From assembly GCF_965227735.1 (NCBI RefSeq), contig NZ_OZ245776.1, positions 2,790,001-2,854,000 on the forward strand: 64,000 bases of DNA. Reading direction: 5' to 3'. Positions 1 through 8,634 of this stretch are shown piece by piece. The translations under genes and the position numbers were made by a program. The notes under the pieces are model-generated. The model worked only from the letters and a program-made list of their open reading frames with translations. It had not been told where the DNA came from and did not search any database. Origin of the DNA: Larkinella sp965227735. Its GTDB lineage: Bacteria; Bacteroidota; Bacteroidia; Cytophagales; Spirosomataceae. The stretch's first letter is position 1; each line of letters begins with the position of its first letter.

Positions 1-2339
1 CGGTACGTCCGGATTCCGATGGTTAGTCCACCCAGCCCCAGCAGCAAACCGATGCAGCCGCCCAGTGTTTCAAAACCGATCGAAACGTGGTAGGCAAAAT
101 TAATCAGAAAAGCCATTCCGGCCAGATACCCCAGCGGGATGGCAATCGCTCCGGCAAGGAGCAGTAATTTAACAAAATCCCACGACAGCAGCCAGATAAT
201 TTGCCGCACCTCGGCGCCCATCACTTTCCGGATGCCCACTTCCTTGATGCGGATTTCGGTCGTGTACGTCACCATGCCCAGCAAACCCAGACAGGCAATG
301 GAAAACGCCAGCCCCGTCAGCAGGCTCATGAAATTAACATCGTCTTCGTGGCTATGGCGTTCGTATAAAAAATCAGCATACCATTGCGCGGCAAACGGTT
401 CATACGGATTGAGCCGTTTCCAGATGCGTTGAATGGCAGGCAGCGCAGACGCTTCGGCACCGGTGGCGATTCTTACATTCAGAAACCGGAACGCCTTCGG
501 CTGATACCGCAGAATAAGCGGTTTGATGGCCCAGTTGAACGTCGTAAACCGGAAATCTTTCAATACACCGGCAATCTGCACTTCCGTGCTGTCGTTCAGC
601 CAAAGTGATTGTCCTACCACCTCCCGCGGGTTGCTGAACCGAAAGGCTTTTACGGCCTCTTCATTGACCAGAATGAACCGCCCCGACGAACCGTCACCAG
701 TTGCATCCGCGGTCATTTTGGGCAAATTCTCACCTGCCAGCAAGGTCAGATCCATGTTGGCAACAAAATTCTGGTCGACGGCAAACATAAAAGCCGCAAT
801 CGAATCGCCACCGGAGCGTTGCCGGCGTATCCGGCCATAGTCTCCATCATGATGACCAAACCGTTCCGAGGAGGCCGATACCAGTTCGACACCCGAAACC
901 CGGTTTAATTCATTGGCCAACCGCTGATACGGCACTCCGTTCAATGGAATGTTCAGCATATTTTCACTGCGAAAACCGTAATCGGCCGTTGCCATATAAT
1001 TCTGTTGCCGCGCCATCGACAGGAGCGCAATCATGGCAATCAAGGCAATGGAAAACTGCGCGACAATCAGCGATTTCCGCAGGGTAATTCCTTTAAAAAC
1101 CTTTAAGCCCGTCTGGCTCCGCAGCACCTGCGCTGGCCGAAAACCGGACAACACCCGGGCCGGAACGAAGCCCGCCAGCAAACCCGCCGTGATGCTAAAC
1201 CCGACAAAAACCGCCCACATCGTACCATTCAATTGAACCCCGCCAATGAGCCACTGCTGCACAAACGGCATCGGTTCGATCAGCAACAGGAGCAGATAGG
1301 CAACGCCCAGCGCCAGCACCGACAACACCACCGACTCGGCCATGAACTGGGCCATCAGTTGCCAGCGCACGGCCCCGGATACTTTCCGGATGCCGACTTC
1401 GCGGGCGCGGCTCAGCGACCGGGCGAGGGTCAGGTTGACGTAGTTGAAAACCGCTAATAATAAGGTGACCAGTCCAACCGCCATTTCGGTTGCCAGCTTG
1501 CCCCAGGTTTGCTCCCAGGTGCCCATTTGCAGATCATTGCGCGAGGGAGAAAGCGTGGTCAGGGGTTGCGCCCGAAAGGTGTAGCCTTTCTCGGACGTGA
1601 ACCGAAGGTCTTTTGTAGCACGCGCGGCAATGGCGGGTAACGCCTTTTCGAGCAATTCGACCGAAGTGCCTTTTTTCAAAGCGACGTAGGTATAACCGGC
1701 GGCATAGTACTTCCAGTCGGTCTGCTGCTTGCGGTTTTCGGCTGGAAGCGTCGTCATGGAAAGTACCAGGTCAAACCGCAGATGCGACCGGATTGGCAGT
1801 GGCTTGAACACCCCCGTCACCGTGATTGTACCGAACTCTTTGTGGTGGATGGTTTTGCCAATCGGGTTCGACCGGCCAAAAAACTTCTCAGCGGTTTGGG
1901 GCGTCAGCACGGCAGTATGGGGTTCTGTCGCCGGTTGACCGCTGGCCAGTTTGTACCCTAGAACCGTGAAGAACGCCGGGTCGACGGCACAATAGGACTC
2001 CTGAAGCATTTTCCGATCGACCGTAAACTCGGCATACGTGCGAATGACGCGGGCGGTTTGTTCCACAAATTCATAGTCCCGTTTCAACACCCCGGCCAGC
2101 GGCATCGGTGTACTGGCATAAGCAACTACCTGATTTTCACCGCTGGTTACATCGGTCAGGATGCGATACGTTCGCTCCGGGTTCGGGTGGAAATGGCCGT
2201 AATCAAACGCGCCTTTGATGTCGATCAAGGCCAGCAAACACACCATGATGCCGGATGACAAACCCACCACATTGATGATGGAAAACAGTTTGTGTTTCCA
2301 GAGATTGCGAAAAGCGATGACGACGTAATTGCGGAACAT
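1..2339 (-). CDS. ABC transporter permease P1 (MacB_PCD/FtsX), C-terminus beyond window
   Basis: The frame opens at an ATG (MFRNYVVIAFRNLWKHK) and is still open at base 1, giving 779 codons; by comparison with the paralogues roughly 20 residues are missing. Visible: TM1 about 20-40, a periplasmic MacB_PCD-like domain with FFGRSNPIGKTI near 153-164, TM2 about 285-305 followed by the FtsX cytoplasmic motif RAREVGIRKVSGAVRWQL (311-328), more TMs, a second periplasmic domain, and the second FtsX motif IRIKEVGIRKVMGAEVRQI. No Walker A/B motif, so it needs a separate ATPase. It is the most divergent member: TTEIRIKEVG replaces the usual AEQRTKEIG, and LLSWDF replaces LLSKDF. No prefix domain. Two strong hairpins separate it from the upstream DUF4097 gene, so it may be transcribed on its own. 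Substrate cannot be told from sequence. Confidence 0.93.
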   Translation of the reverse strand, partial: MFRNYVVIAFRNLWKHKLFSIINVVGLSSGIMVCLLALIDIKGAFDYGHFHPNPERTYRILTDVTSGENQVVAYASTPMPLAGVLKRDYEFVEQTARVIRTYAEFTVDRKMLQESYCAVDPAFFTVLGYKLASGQPATEPHTAVLTPQTAEKFFGRSNPIGKTIHHKEFGTITVTGVFKPLPIRSHLRFDLVLSMTTLPAENRKQQTDWKYYAAGYTYVALKKGTSVELLEKALPAIAARATKDLRFTSEKGYTFRAQPLTTLSPSRNDLQMGTWEQTWGKLATEMAVGLVTLLLAVFNYVNLTLARSLSRAREVGIRKVSGAVRWQLMAQFMAESVVLSVLALGVAYLLLLLIEPMPFVQQWLIGGVQLNGTMWAVFVGFSITAGLLAGFVPARVLSGFRPAQVLRSQTGLKVFKGITLRKSLIVAQFSIALIAMIALLSMARQQNYMATADYGFRSENMLNIPLNGVPYQRLANELNRVSGVELVSASSERFGHHDGDYGRIRRQRSGGDSIAAFMFAVDQNFVANMDLTLLAGENLPKMTADATGDGSSGRFILVNEEAVKAFRFSNPREVVGQSLWLNDSTEVQIAGVLKDFRFTTFNWAIKPLILRYQPKAFRFLNVRIATGAEASALPAIQRIWKRLNPYEPFAAQWYADFLYERHSHEDDVNFMSLLTGLAFSIACLGLLGMVTYTTEIRIKEVGIRKVMGAEVRQIIWLLSWDFVKLLLLAGAIAIPLGYLAGMAFLINFAYHVSIGFETLGGCIGLLLGLGGLTIGIRTY

Positions 2340-2428
2340 GGCGTTCAGATGATCAGACTGCCTAAGAAGACTCAAGGCTTATGCCAGAAAACCAAAAGGC
2401 TGATAATTAACGCCATACACGCATTAAA

Positions 2429-2464
2429 AACAAAAGAGTGTCCGTCACCGGACACTCTTTTGTT
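2429..2464. terminator. perfect 16-bp stem hairpin, likely bidirectional terminator
   Basis: Arms 2429-2444 and 2449-2464 are perfectly complementary (arm AACAAAAGAGTGTCCG) around a 4-nt loop. The AACAAAA end puts a T-rich run on the 3' side in both orientations. It lies just downstream of the DUF4097 gene and upstream of P1, both on the minus strand. Confidence 0.7.
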
Positions 2465-2475
2465 CACAAACGGAC

Positions 2476-2508
2476 AGACCTGTAAGGTTTCTAAAACCTT
2501 ACAGGTCT
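2476..2508. repeat. perfect 15-bp inverted repeat, second hairpin after DUF4097 gene
   Basis: Arms 2476-2490 and 2494-2508 (AGACCTGTAAGGTTT and its complement) are perfect with a 3-nt loop. It ends 5 bp before the stop codon of the DUF4097 gene at 2513. Whether it acts as a terminator with its neighbour at 2429 or is a dispersed palindromic repeat is not decidable here. Confidence 0.6.
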
Positions 2509-2512
2509 CGGC

Positions 2513-3553
2513 TTATCGATTCACATACACACTTCCGCTACCGGCGGAGATGCGGACGGGAACACCGCCCCCGTTCAGACGGCCCCGGACGCGGTCTTTC
2601 TCCACTGTTCCGTCGAATTTACTCAGCGGAATATCGACCCGGTTTCCGGACAAATCCAGGTCAATGCCCTGATCCAGCGGCATTCGGACTTTCACGCTGC
2701 CCGGTCCACCCGACAGCCGGACGTATTCGCCCAGTTTGGTAATTTCAACATCCATTCCGCCCCCGCTCGTGCTGGCTTCGACGCTGCCCGAAATGCCCGA
2801 CAACCGAACCGAACCGCCGGACGTACCAGCTACCAGTTCGCCCTTGATGCCCTCGCCTTTCACACTGCCGCCACTGGTGCGGGCATTGACGCGGCCGCTC
2901 AGGTTGGCCAGATGGACACTACCGCCCGAGGTCCGCAGGTCCAGGTTGCCATCAGAATCTTCGGCGTGGATGGAACCGCCACTGGTGGCCAGGTCGATAT
3001 CTTTCCGGCAGCGATCCAGGTGAATACTCCCGCCCGACGTCCGGCCTTTGATCAATCCTTCGACACCGGTCAGGTGCAGGCTTCCGCCACTGGTGGCAAA
3101 GTTCTGGCTCCCCACCAGGTTGCTCAGCCGGATGCTGCCTCCGCTGGTGTGCAGATCGGTTGCGAAGGTTTTGGGCGTGTAGACTTTGAACGAAATGCTG
3201 ATCGACCGTTTCCAGTCCCAGTTGTCGCGGTTTTTCCGTTTGGCCGTTGCAACGACGGTATTGCCTTCGACGCCCAGTTTGATGTCGTATTCTTTCAGCC
3301 GTTCGTCGAGTTCGTCTTTGGAGAGTTTGTTGCTCGGCCAGTTGTTGCCCCGTACGTACATTTCAACTTTGACGCCACTCGACTGGTTGCCTTCTACCGA
3401 GATGCTGCCGCCGGAGGTCTCCACCCGGACGGTGTTCAGGCTACCGGAGAAATTTTTGGTCTCGTAGGGAGTTTCATCTTTATCCTGGGCGAAGGAGGTA
3501 AAGGACAAAGCGATGGCACACGCAGCGGTTAAGAGGAAAGATGAACGTTTCAT
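2513..3553 (-). CDS. secreted DUF4097-type beta-repeat protein
   Basis: 346 residues from the ATG at 3553 (MKRSSFLLTAACAIALSFTSFAQ). This start is preferred over the upstream one at 3619 because it begins a clean signal peptide with cleavage after SFAQ or nearby. Residues 136-279 are eight back-to-back 18-residue repeats each starting TSGGS or TSGGG, an arrangement expected to form a right-handed beta-solenoid; single related units flank them (46-50 and the LSGGPGSV segment). This matches the DUF4097 'putative adhesin' family, whose biochemical function is not established. It follows P2 on the same strand after a 173-bp gap, so it may be co-transcribed with P4-P3-P2 or have its own promoter. 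It probably acts in the periplasm or at the outer membrane. Confidence 0.9.
   Translation of the reverse strand: MKRSSFLLTAACAIALSFTSFAQDKDETPYETKNFSGSLNTVRVETSGGSISVEGNQSSGVKVEMYVRGNNWPSNKLSKDELDERLKEYDIKLGVEGNTVVATAKRKNRDNWDWKRSISISFKVYTPKTFATDLHTSGGSIRLSNLVGSQNFATSGGSLHLTGVEGLIKGRTSGGSIHLDRCRKDIDLATSGGSIHAEDSDGNLDLRTSGGSVHLANLSGRVNARTSGGSVKGEGIKGELVAGTSGGSVRLSGISGSVEASTSGGGMDVEITKLGEYVRLSGGPGSVKVRMPLDQGIDLDLSGNRVDIPLSKFDGTVEKDRVRGRLNGGGVPVRISAGSGSVYVNR
2717..3148 (-). repeat. eight in-frame 54-bp coding repeats (18-residue TSGGS units)
   Basis: Inside the DUF4097 gene, residues 136-279 divide exactly into eight 18-residue units with no indels, each opening with TSGGS (the last with TSGGG). 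The remaining positions alternate hydrophobic and polar residues, as expected of solenoid coils. Confidence 0.85.
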
Positions 3554-3726
3554 AGTATTTGCGTTTGAAATTGTTGGAGAGTTGGGTAAAAGATGCAAAA
3601 CGAACCAATGGAGTTGCATCGTTTCCGCTGAAAGACGATCAAAGAATACACCACAACTAACAAAACCCTCTCTATCAGCATTTTACCAAATTATCCAATT
3701 CTAAAATTGTCCGGGAGCGGACGGCT

Positions 3727-6153
3727 TTACTCGCTCCGCAGACTCTTCACCGGATTCATCAGAGCGGCTTTGATCGACTGGAAGCTCACCGTGACAAACG
3801 CGATGAAAACCGCAACCGTACCAGCCAGCACAAACACCCACCACGGCACGTCGATTTTGTAGGCAAAGTCTTTCAGCCACGCATTCATGCCGTACCAGGC
3901 AATCGGCGTGGCAATGAGAATGGCAATGAGCACCAGCCGGAGAAAATCTTTCGACAGCAAACCCACAATGCTGGCGGTGGTGGCACCCAGCACTTTCCGC
4001 ACGCCAATTTCCTTCGTCCGCTGCTCGGCCATGAAAGCCGCCAGCCCGAACAGCCCCAGGCACGCAATCAGAATGGCCAGCACCGAGAACGTCAGCACAA
4101 TTTGCCCAACGCGCTGTTCGGCGCGGTACATGGCATCGAAACGATCATCCAGAAAGGAATAACTAAACGGCATTCCCGGCGCCATTTGCTTCCATTTGGC
4201 TTCGATCTGTTTCACCAGCGCCGGCATATCCTGGCTGTTGAGCCGGAAAGATACCGCGCCCTGATTCGGGTCCATCATCAACGCCACCGAACCGATATTC
4301 TGCCGCAGGGATTCAAAATGGAAGTTTTTTACAACGCCGATAACCGTGTACGTTTTGAAGACCTTTCCCTCATCGTCCAGCATCCGCCAAACCCGTTTTC
4401 CGATGGGATCTTTAAACCCGAACACCTTGACGGCGGTTTCATTCAGAATGATTCCGGTTGAATCGGACCCAAACTCCCGCGAGAAATTCCGGCCTTCTTT
4501 CAGTTCCATACCCAGGGTCGGGATATACTCATAATCGACACCCCACTGCTGCGTCGAAACCGCTTTGCTTTGCTCTCGCTGCCCCTCCGGAAACAGCGGA
4601 CTATCGCTCCGGTTCGAGGGTACGGGCAAATAGCCGGACACGGAACCGTTCATCACACCGGGCAGTTTCCGCACCTCATCTTTGAAAGCCTGCGTCTGCT
4701 TTCCCAGTGCATAGGCTTCGTTGATGGTCAGCACCTGATTGCGGTTGAAACCCACTTTTTTCGTCTGAATGAAATTGATCTGGCGATAGACCACCATCGT
4801 TCCCACAATCAGAATCACCGACATCATGAACTGAAAAACCACCAGCCCGCTCCGCAAACCTGCACTTTTCAGGCCCAGATTAATCTTGCCTTTCAAGACG
4901 CTGATGGGTCGGAACGACGACAGGAAAAAAGCCGGATAACTCCCCGCCAGCAAACCGACGCCCAGCGGCAACGCGAGCAAAACCGGCAGGAACTGCGGAT
5001 TGAACAGGCTGTTGATGGTCAGTTGTTTGCTTGAAATGTCGTTGAAAAAGGGTAATGTCAGCGCAACGATCACCAACGCCAGCCCCATCGACAAAATGGC
5101 CATCAGCACGGATTCGGTCATAAACTGCCCGATCAATTGCCGTTGCACCGATCCCAGCACTTTGCGGACGCCCACTTCTTTCGCCCGGTTGGCCGAACGG
5201 GCCGTCGAGAGGTTCATGAAATTTATGCAGGCAATCAACAAAATAAAAATCGCCACCGCCGAGAAGGTGTAAACGTACTGAATGTCACTGTTGGGGGCCA
5301 GTTCGATGTTCTGTTTGGAGTGCAGGTGAATGTCGGTCATCGGAATGAGTGAGTAGTCGATCCGGTTCCCGGATTGGCGCAACTGGTCGATCGTCGTGCC
5401 GACAAACTCCTGAGCCTGCGGCCCCACGTATTTCTGAATAATGGTTTCAAAATTCTGGCTAAACTTCCGGGGGTCAACACCTTCTTTCAGAAGAATATAG
5501 GTTTGATGGTTATTGCTAAGCCAACGTCCCCACTCATAATTATCACTCCGCATACAGACAAAAAAATCGGTGCGAAAATGGGCGTTGGTCGGCATGTCGC
5601 GCATGACCCCCGTCACCCGATAGGTAAACTCATTGTCAAACAGCAGCGTTTTTCCCATCGGATTCTGGTTGCCAAAATGCCGTTTGGCGGCCGATTCACT
5701 AATCACCACCGTGTTGGGTTCTGCCAGCGCCCGTTTCGGATTACCGACCACCAGCGGCAGCGTAAACACATCGAAGAGCGTCGAATCCGCATACATGATG
5801 TCGTCTTCCCGCAGATTGTTCGTTTGCCCCGTCTCCTTGACCAGAAACGTACCCCGCCCGTGTAACCGCACAAAGTTTTCGACCTGCGGATAATCCTTGA
5901 GCAAGGTCGGCCCCATCGGATCGGGCGAAACGGCCATGTGCATATCATTGCCGCCAAACTTGATGTCGGTATTGATCCGGTAAATCCGGTCGGCTTTTTC
6001 GTGAAACCGGTCGTAGCTCAGTTCGTCCACGACATAAAGCGTAATGAGCAGACAACAGGCCAGCCCCGTGGCCAGGCCAAAAATATTGATAAACGTAAAA
6101 CCCCGCTGTTTGCGGAGGTTTCGGATGGCGATTTTGAGGTAGTTTCTGAGCAT
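3727..6153 (-). CDS. ABC transporter permease P2 (MacB_PCD/FtsX)
   Basis: 808 residues from ATG 6153 (MLRNYLKIAIRNLRKQRG); an in-frame ATG at 6213 would only add translated repeat DNA. Layout: TM1 21-43, periplasmic MacB_PCD-like domain 45-290 with HFGNQNPMGKTLLFDN near 159-174, TM2 293-316, FtsX motif NRAKEVGVRKVLGSVQRQL (322-340), TM3 347-370, TM4 388-411, TM5 436-457, second periplasmic domain 460-685, TM6-TM8 690-795 around AEQRTKEIGVRKVLGATTAS, and the terminal tail NPVKSLRSE. The two-half design looks like a fused pseudo-dimer of MacB/LolC-type permeases, which normally pair with an ATPase and convert ATP hydrolysis into periplasmic movement; no ATPase is nearby. Closest relative in the window by eye is P12, which differs in carrying a prefix domain. 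Last permease of the P4-P3-P2 unit. Confidence 0.95.
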   Translation of the reverse strand: MLRNYLKIAIRNLRKQRGFTFINIFGLATGLACCLLITLYVVDELSYDRFHEKADRIYRINTDIKFGGNDMHMAVSPDPMGPTLLKDYPQVENFVRLHGRGTFLVKETGQTNNLREDDIMYADSTLFDVFTLPLVVGNPKRALAEPNTVVISESAAKRHFGNQNPMGKTLLFDNEFTYRVTGVMRDMPTNAHFRTDFFVCMRSDNYEWGRWLSNNHQTYILLKEGVDPRKFSQNFETIIQKYVGPQAQEFVGTTIDQLRQSGNRIDYSLIPMTDIHLHSKQNIELAPNSDIQYVYTFSAVAIFILLIACINFMNLSTARSANRAKEVGVRKVLGSVQRQLIGQFMTESVLMAILSMGLALVIVALTLPFFNDISSKQLTINSLFNPQFLPVLLALPLGVGLLAGSYPAFFLSSFRPISVLKGKINLGLKSAGLRSGLVVFQFMMSVILIVGTMVVYRQINFIQTKKVGFNRNQVLTINEAYALGKQTQAFKDEVRKLPGVMNGSVSGYLPVPSNRSDSPLFPEGQREQSKAVSTQQWGVDYEYIPTLGMELKEGRNFSREFGSDSTGIILNETAVKVFGFKDPIGKRVWRMLDDEGKVFKTYTVIGVVKNFHFESLRQNIGSVALMMDPNQGAVSFRLNSQDMPALVKQIEAKWKQMAPGMPFSYSFLDDRFDAMYRAEQRVGQIVLTFSVLAILIACLGLFGLAAFMAEQRTKEIGVRKVLGATTASIVGLLSKDFLRLVLIAILIATPIAWYGMNAWLKDFAYKIDVPWWVFVLAGTVAVFIAFVTVSFQSIKAALMNPVKSLRSE

Positions 6154-6170
6154 AACTTTTTTTAGTGAAG

Positions 6171-6221
6171 AGTTATGAGTGAAGAGTTTATCGTGCGTCA
6201 GCCAACTCTTCACTCATAACT
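6171..6221. repeat. intergenic inverted repeat, AGTTATGAG family, copy 1
   Basis: Perfect 18-bp arms 6171-6188 (AGTTATGAGTGAAGAGTT) and 6204-6221, loop containing TCAGCCAA. It lies between P3 and P2. A related copy with the same loop word lies between P19 and P18. Confidence 0.8.
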
Positions 6222-6230
6222 CATAATTCT

Positions 6231-8630
6231 TCATTCCGAACGAAGTGAGGTAACCGGATTCATCAAAGCGGCTTTTGCGGACCGAACCGAAACCGTTGCC
6301 AACGTAATGAGGCTGGCCAGACCGGCCGTTGCGCCAAACACCCACCATCCAATCTCGATTCGGTAGGTGTAGTCCTGCAACCAGCGGCTCATCAGCCACC
6401 AGCCCAAAGGGGCGGCCACCAAAAAGCCCAGCAGCACCAGCCGGCCAAATTCCCGGCCAAACAGCCAGAGAATCTGCCCGACACTGGCCCCCATCACTTT
6501 CCGCACGCCAATCTCTTTCGTTTTCGATTCAGCCATAAACGACACCAGACCGTATAAGCCCAGACAGCCAATCAGAATGGCAATCAGGGAAAACACCTGT
6601 GCAAAACCCAGCATGATGGTTTCGGCGGTGTAGAAGCGATCCATGATTTCGTCCATGAACTGGTAGTGAAAGACCAGTTCGGGAAATAAACCGTTCCAGG
6701 TTTTTTCGACCTGCTTCAGCGTTTCAGCCAACTGGGCCGGACTCACTTTCAGGGCGGCCATGCGGTTTTCGCTAAACGCTTTGAAAATCACCGTTGGTGC
6801 CACTGCCATCCGCAGCGAGTTGACGTGGAAATCGTTCACCACGCCCACCACCGTCCGGTCAATGCCCAGCACGTTGAGGTGTTTCCCCAAAATGGCATCG
6901 GGCGAGGGCAATCCCAGCCGCTTCACCAGCATCTCATTGACGATGATTTCCCTGGCGACGGTATCGCCGGAAAGAAAATTACGACCGGCCCGTAGTTTCA
7001 GGCCAAACAGGGGCACATAGTTCCCGTCCCCAATTTTGGTCTGGGTTTCGAATTTTTCCGGCTCGGCCCGGTTATCAAACGTAAACGGGCTCTTGTTGAT
7101 GATGGAAGACGCAGGCGGAGTGTTGCCGAATGCCACGTCCTGAATCCCCCCGATTTGCCGCAACCGGCTCCGCAGCGTTTCCTGCCTGAGCGGATCAGGC
7201 GTCGGCACCGGAATGGTCAGAACGGTTTCTTTCGTAAAACCCAAATCCACATTGCGGACATACCGCAACTGCGACATCATCACAAGCACACTGATGACAA
7301 AGAGTTGCGTGATGAAAAATTGCACGACGACCAGCCCGCGACGTACTGAAATGCCGCCCACCTGCTCGGTTGTCATTTTCCGGCGCAAAGCCGCTATCGG
7401 ATTGAAACCCGACACAATGAGCGACGGATAAAAACCAGCCAGCCCAATCACGCACCCAATCAGCACCAAAAAAATCAGCAACGACTTCGGCTGCAACAGG
7501 TCTGTCAGCGAAAAATTGGCGTTGAAAACCGACATCGTCTGGTTGACCAGTGGCAGCCCGGCCTGCGCCAGGGCCAGCGCCAGCGCAACAGCCGCCAGCG
7601 TAACCAGGGCGGTTTCGGTCATAAATTGCCGGAACAACTGCCCCCGCGTACTCCCCAGTGCCTTCCGCACGCCCACCTCTTTCGAACGCCGGAGCGCCTG
7701 GGCCGTGGCCAGATTGACAAAATTGATGCAGGCTGCCAGCACCAGAAACACCCCAACAATCCCCATCGCATACAGCAGTTTTAGCTGCATCCGACCGCCG
7801 TAGGTCGTATTGAAGTGAATGTCGTGCAGGGGCTGCGCGTGGAAGTGAAAAAACCGGGCGTTTTCGGGGGTATAATGCGTTTGGACAATGCCCGGAAAAA
7901 CCGCTTCCAACTGGCCGACCGGCGTATTTTCCGGCAGCGTAACGTAGGTCATTTCTTCGCTGTTGAGGTCATCCCAGTTCTGCAACGACCGGGCCTCCAG
8001 ACCCAACACCGTGCTGTAGGAAATGTATACCTCATCGCTGAGGTTGGTGGCCACCGGATGGTCTTTCAGAACACCGGTCACGGTCAGATTCAGGTTGTTA
8101 TCCAGGCGCAGGGTCTGACCGATCGGGTTGGCATCGCCAAAGTATTTGTGGACGTATTTTTCCGTCAGTACCACGGAATTCGGCGCGGTCAGGGCGGTTT
8201 TCGGCGTACCGGTTTTCCACTGAAAATCAAACACACTGAACAGGTCGGGATCAGCAAAGCAAACCGTACGCTCTTCCTGAAACTTCCGAAGAAAACCGCC
8301 ATCGCCCCGGGGTATACTCAGCAAATTGCTCCGCAGCCGTTTGATCCGGGCAACCGTTTCGATGAAGGGATAATCACGTCGCAACACCCCAGCCAGCGCC
8401 TTCGGCGTTCCCCGCGAATAGGTAGTCGTTTCGTAGGTCAGCTCCGTTACCACGCGGTAGATCCGGTTGGCCTTCTGATGATAGGCATCGAATCCAAGCT
8501 GAAACCCGACGACCAGAAAAATCAGAATACCGCAGGCCAGCCCGACCGCCAGCCCGATCACATTGAGCAGACTGTAGGTCCGGTGCCGCACCAGCGTGCG
8601 GAAGGCCACTTTGAAATAGTTTTTCAGCAT
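6231..8630 (-). CDS. ABC transporter permease P3 (MacB_PCD/FtsX)
   Basis: 799 residues, MLKNYFKVAFRTLVRHRTYS. TM1 about 20-42 (LLNVIGLAVGLACGILIFLV), first periplasmic domain with KYFGDANPIGQTLRLDN, then the FtsX motif RRSKEVGVRKALGSTRGQL. The centre carries ISVRRGLVVVQFFITQLFVI (TM5). The second FtsX unit reads AESKTKEIGVRKVMGASVGQ followed by ILWLFGREF, and the tail is NPVTSLRSE. The ESKTKEIG/LWLFGREF version marks a subfamily shared with P9 and P18 (P14 is close), distinct from the AEQRTKEIG/LLSKDF majority. Its start lies 4 bp after the P4 stop codon, so P4 and P3 are almost certainly one transcript. No prefix domain and no ATP-binding motifs. Confidence 0.95.
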   Translation of the reverse strand: MLKNYFKVAFRTLVRHRTYSLLNVIGLAVGLACGILIFLVVGFQLGFDAYHQKANRIYRVVTELTYETTTYSRGTPKALAGVLRRDYPFIETVARIKRLRSNLLSIPRGDGGFLRKFQEERTVCFADPDLFSVFDFQWKTGTPKTALTAPNSVVLTEKYVHKYFGDANPIGQTLRLDNNLNLTVTGVLKDHPVATNLSDEVYISYSTVLGLEARSLQNWDDLNSEEMTYVTLPENTPVGQLEAVFPGIVQTHYTPENARFFHFHAQPLHDIHFNTTYGGRMQLKLLYAMGIVGVFLVLAACINFVNLATAQALRRSKEVGVRKALGSTRGQLFRQFMTETALVTLAAVALALALAQAGLPLVNQTMSVFNANFSLTDLLQPKSLLIFLVLIGCVIGLAGFYPSLIVSGFNPIAALRRKMTTEQVGGISVRRGLVVVQFFITQLFVISVLVMMSQLRYVRNVDLGFTKETVLTIPVPTPDPLRQETLRSRLRQIGGIQDVAFGNTPPASSIINKSPFTFDNRAEPEKFETQTKIGDGNYVPLFGLKLRAGRNFLSGDTVAREIIVNEMLVKRLGLPSPDAILGKHLNVLGIDRTVVGVVNDFHVNSLRMAVAPTVIFKAFSENRMAALKVSPAQLAETLKQVEKTWNGLFPELVFHYQFMDEIMDRFYTAETIMLGFAQVFSLIAILIGCLGLYGLVSFMAESKTKEIGVRKVMGASVGQILWLFGREFGRLVLLGFLVAAPLGWWLMSRWLQDYTYRIEIGWWVFGATAGLASLITLATVSVRSAKAALMNPVTSLRSE

Positions 8631-8634
8631 AACA

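Noticed and set aside
2476..2508. Riboswitch or small RNA from the twin hairpins after the DUF4097 gene
   Set aside because: Simple perfect stems with 3-4 nt loops at a gene end fit terminators or palindromic repeats; no conserved ligand-binding core is visible.
3727..6153. Naming the permeases MacB
   Set aside because: MacB has a fused N-terminal ATPase with one four-helix permease domain; these have no ATPase and two FtsX halves.
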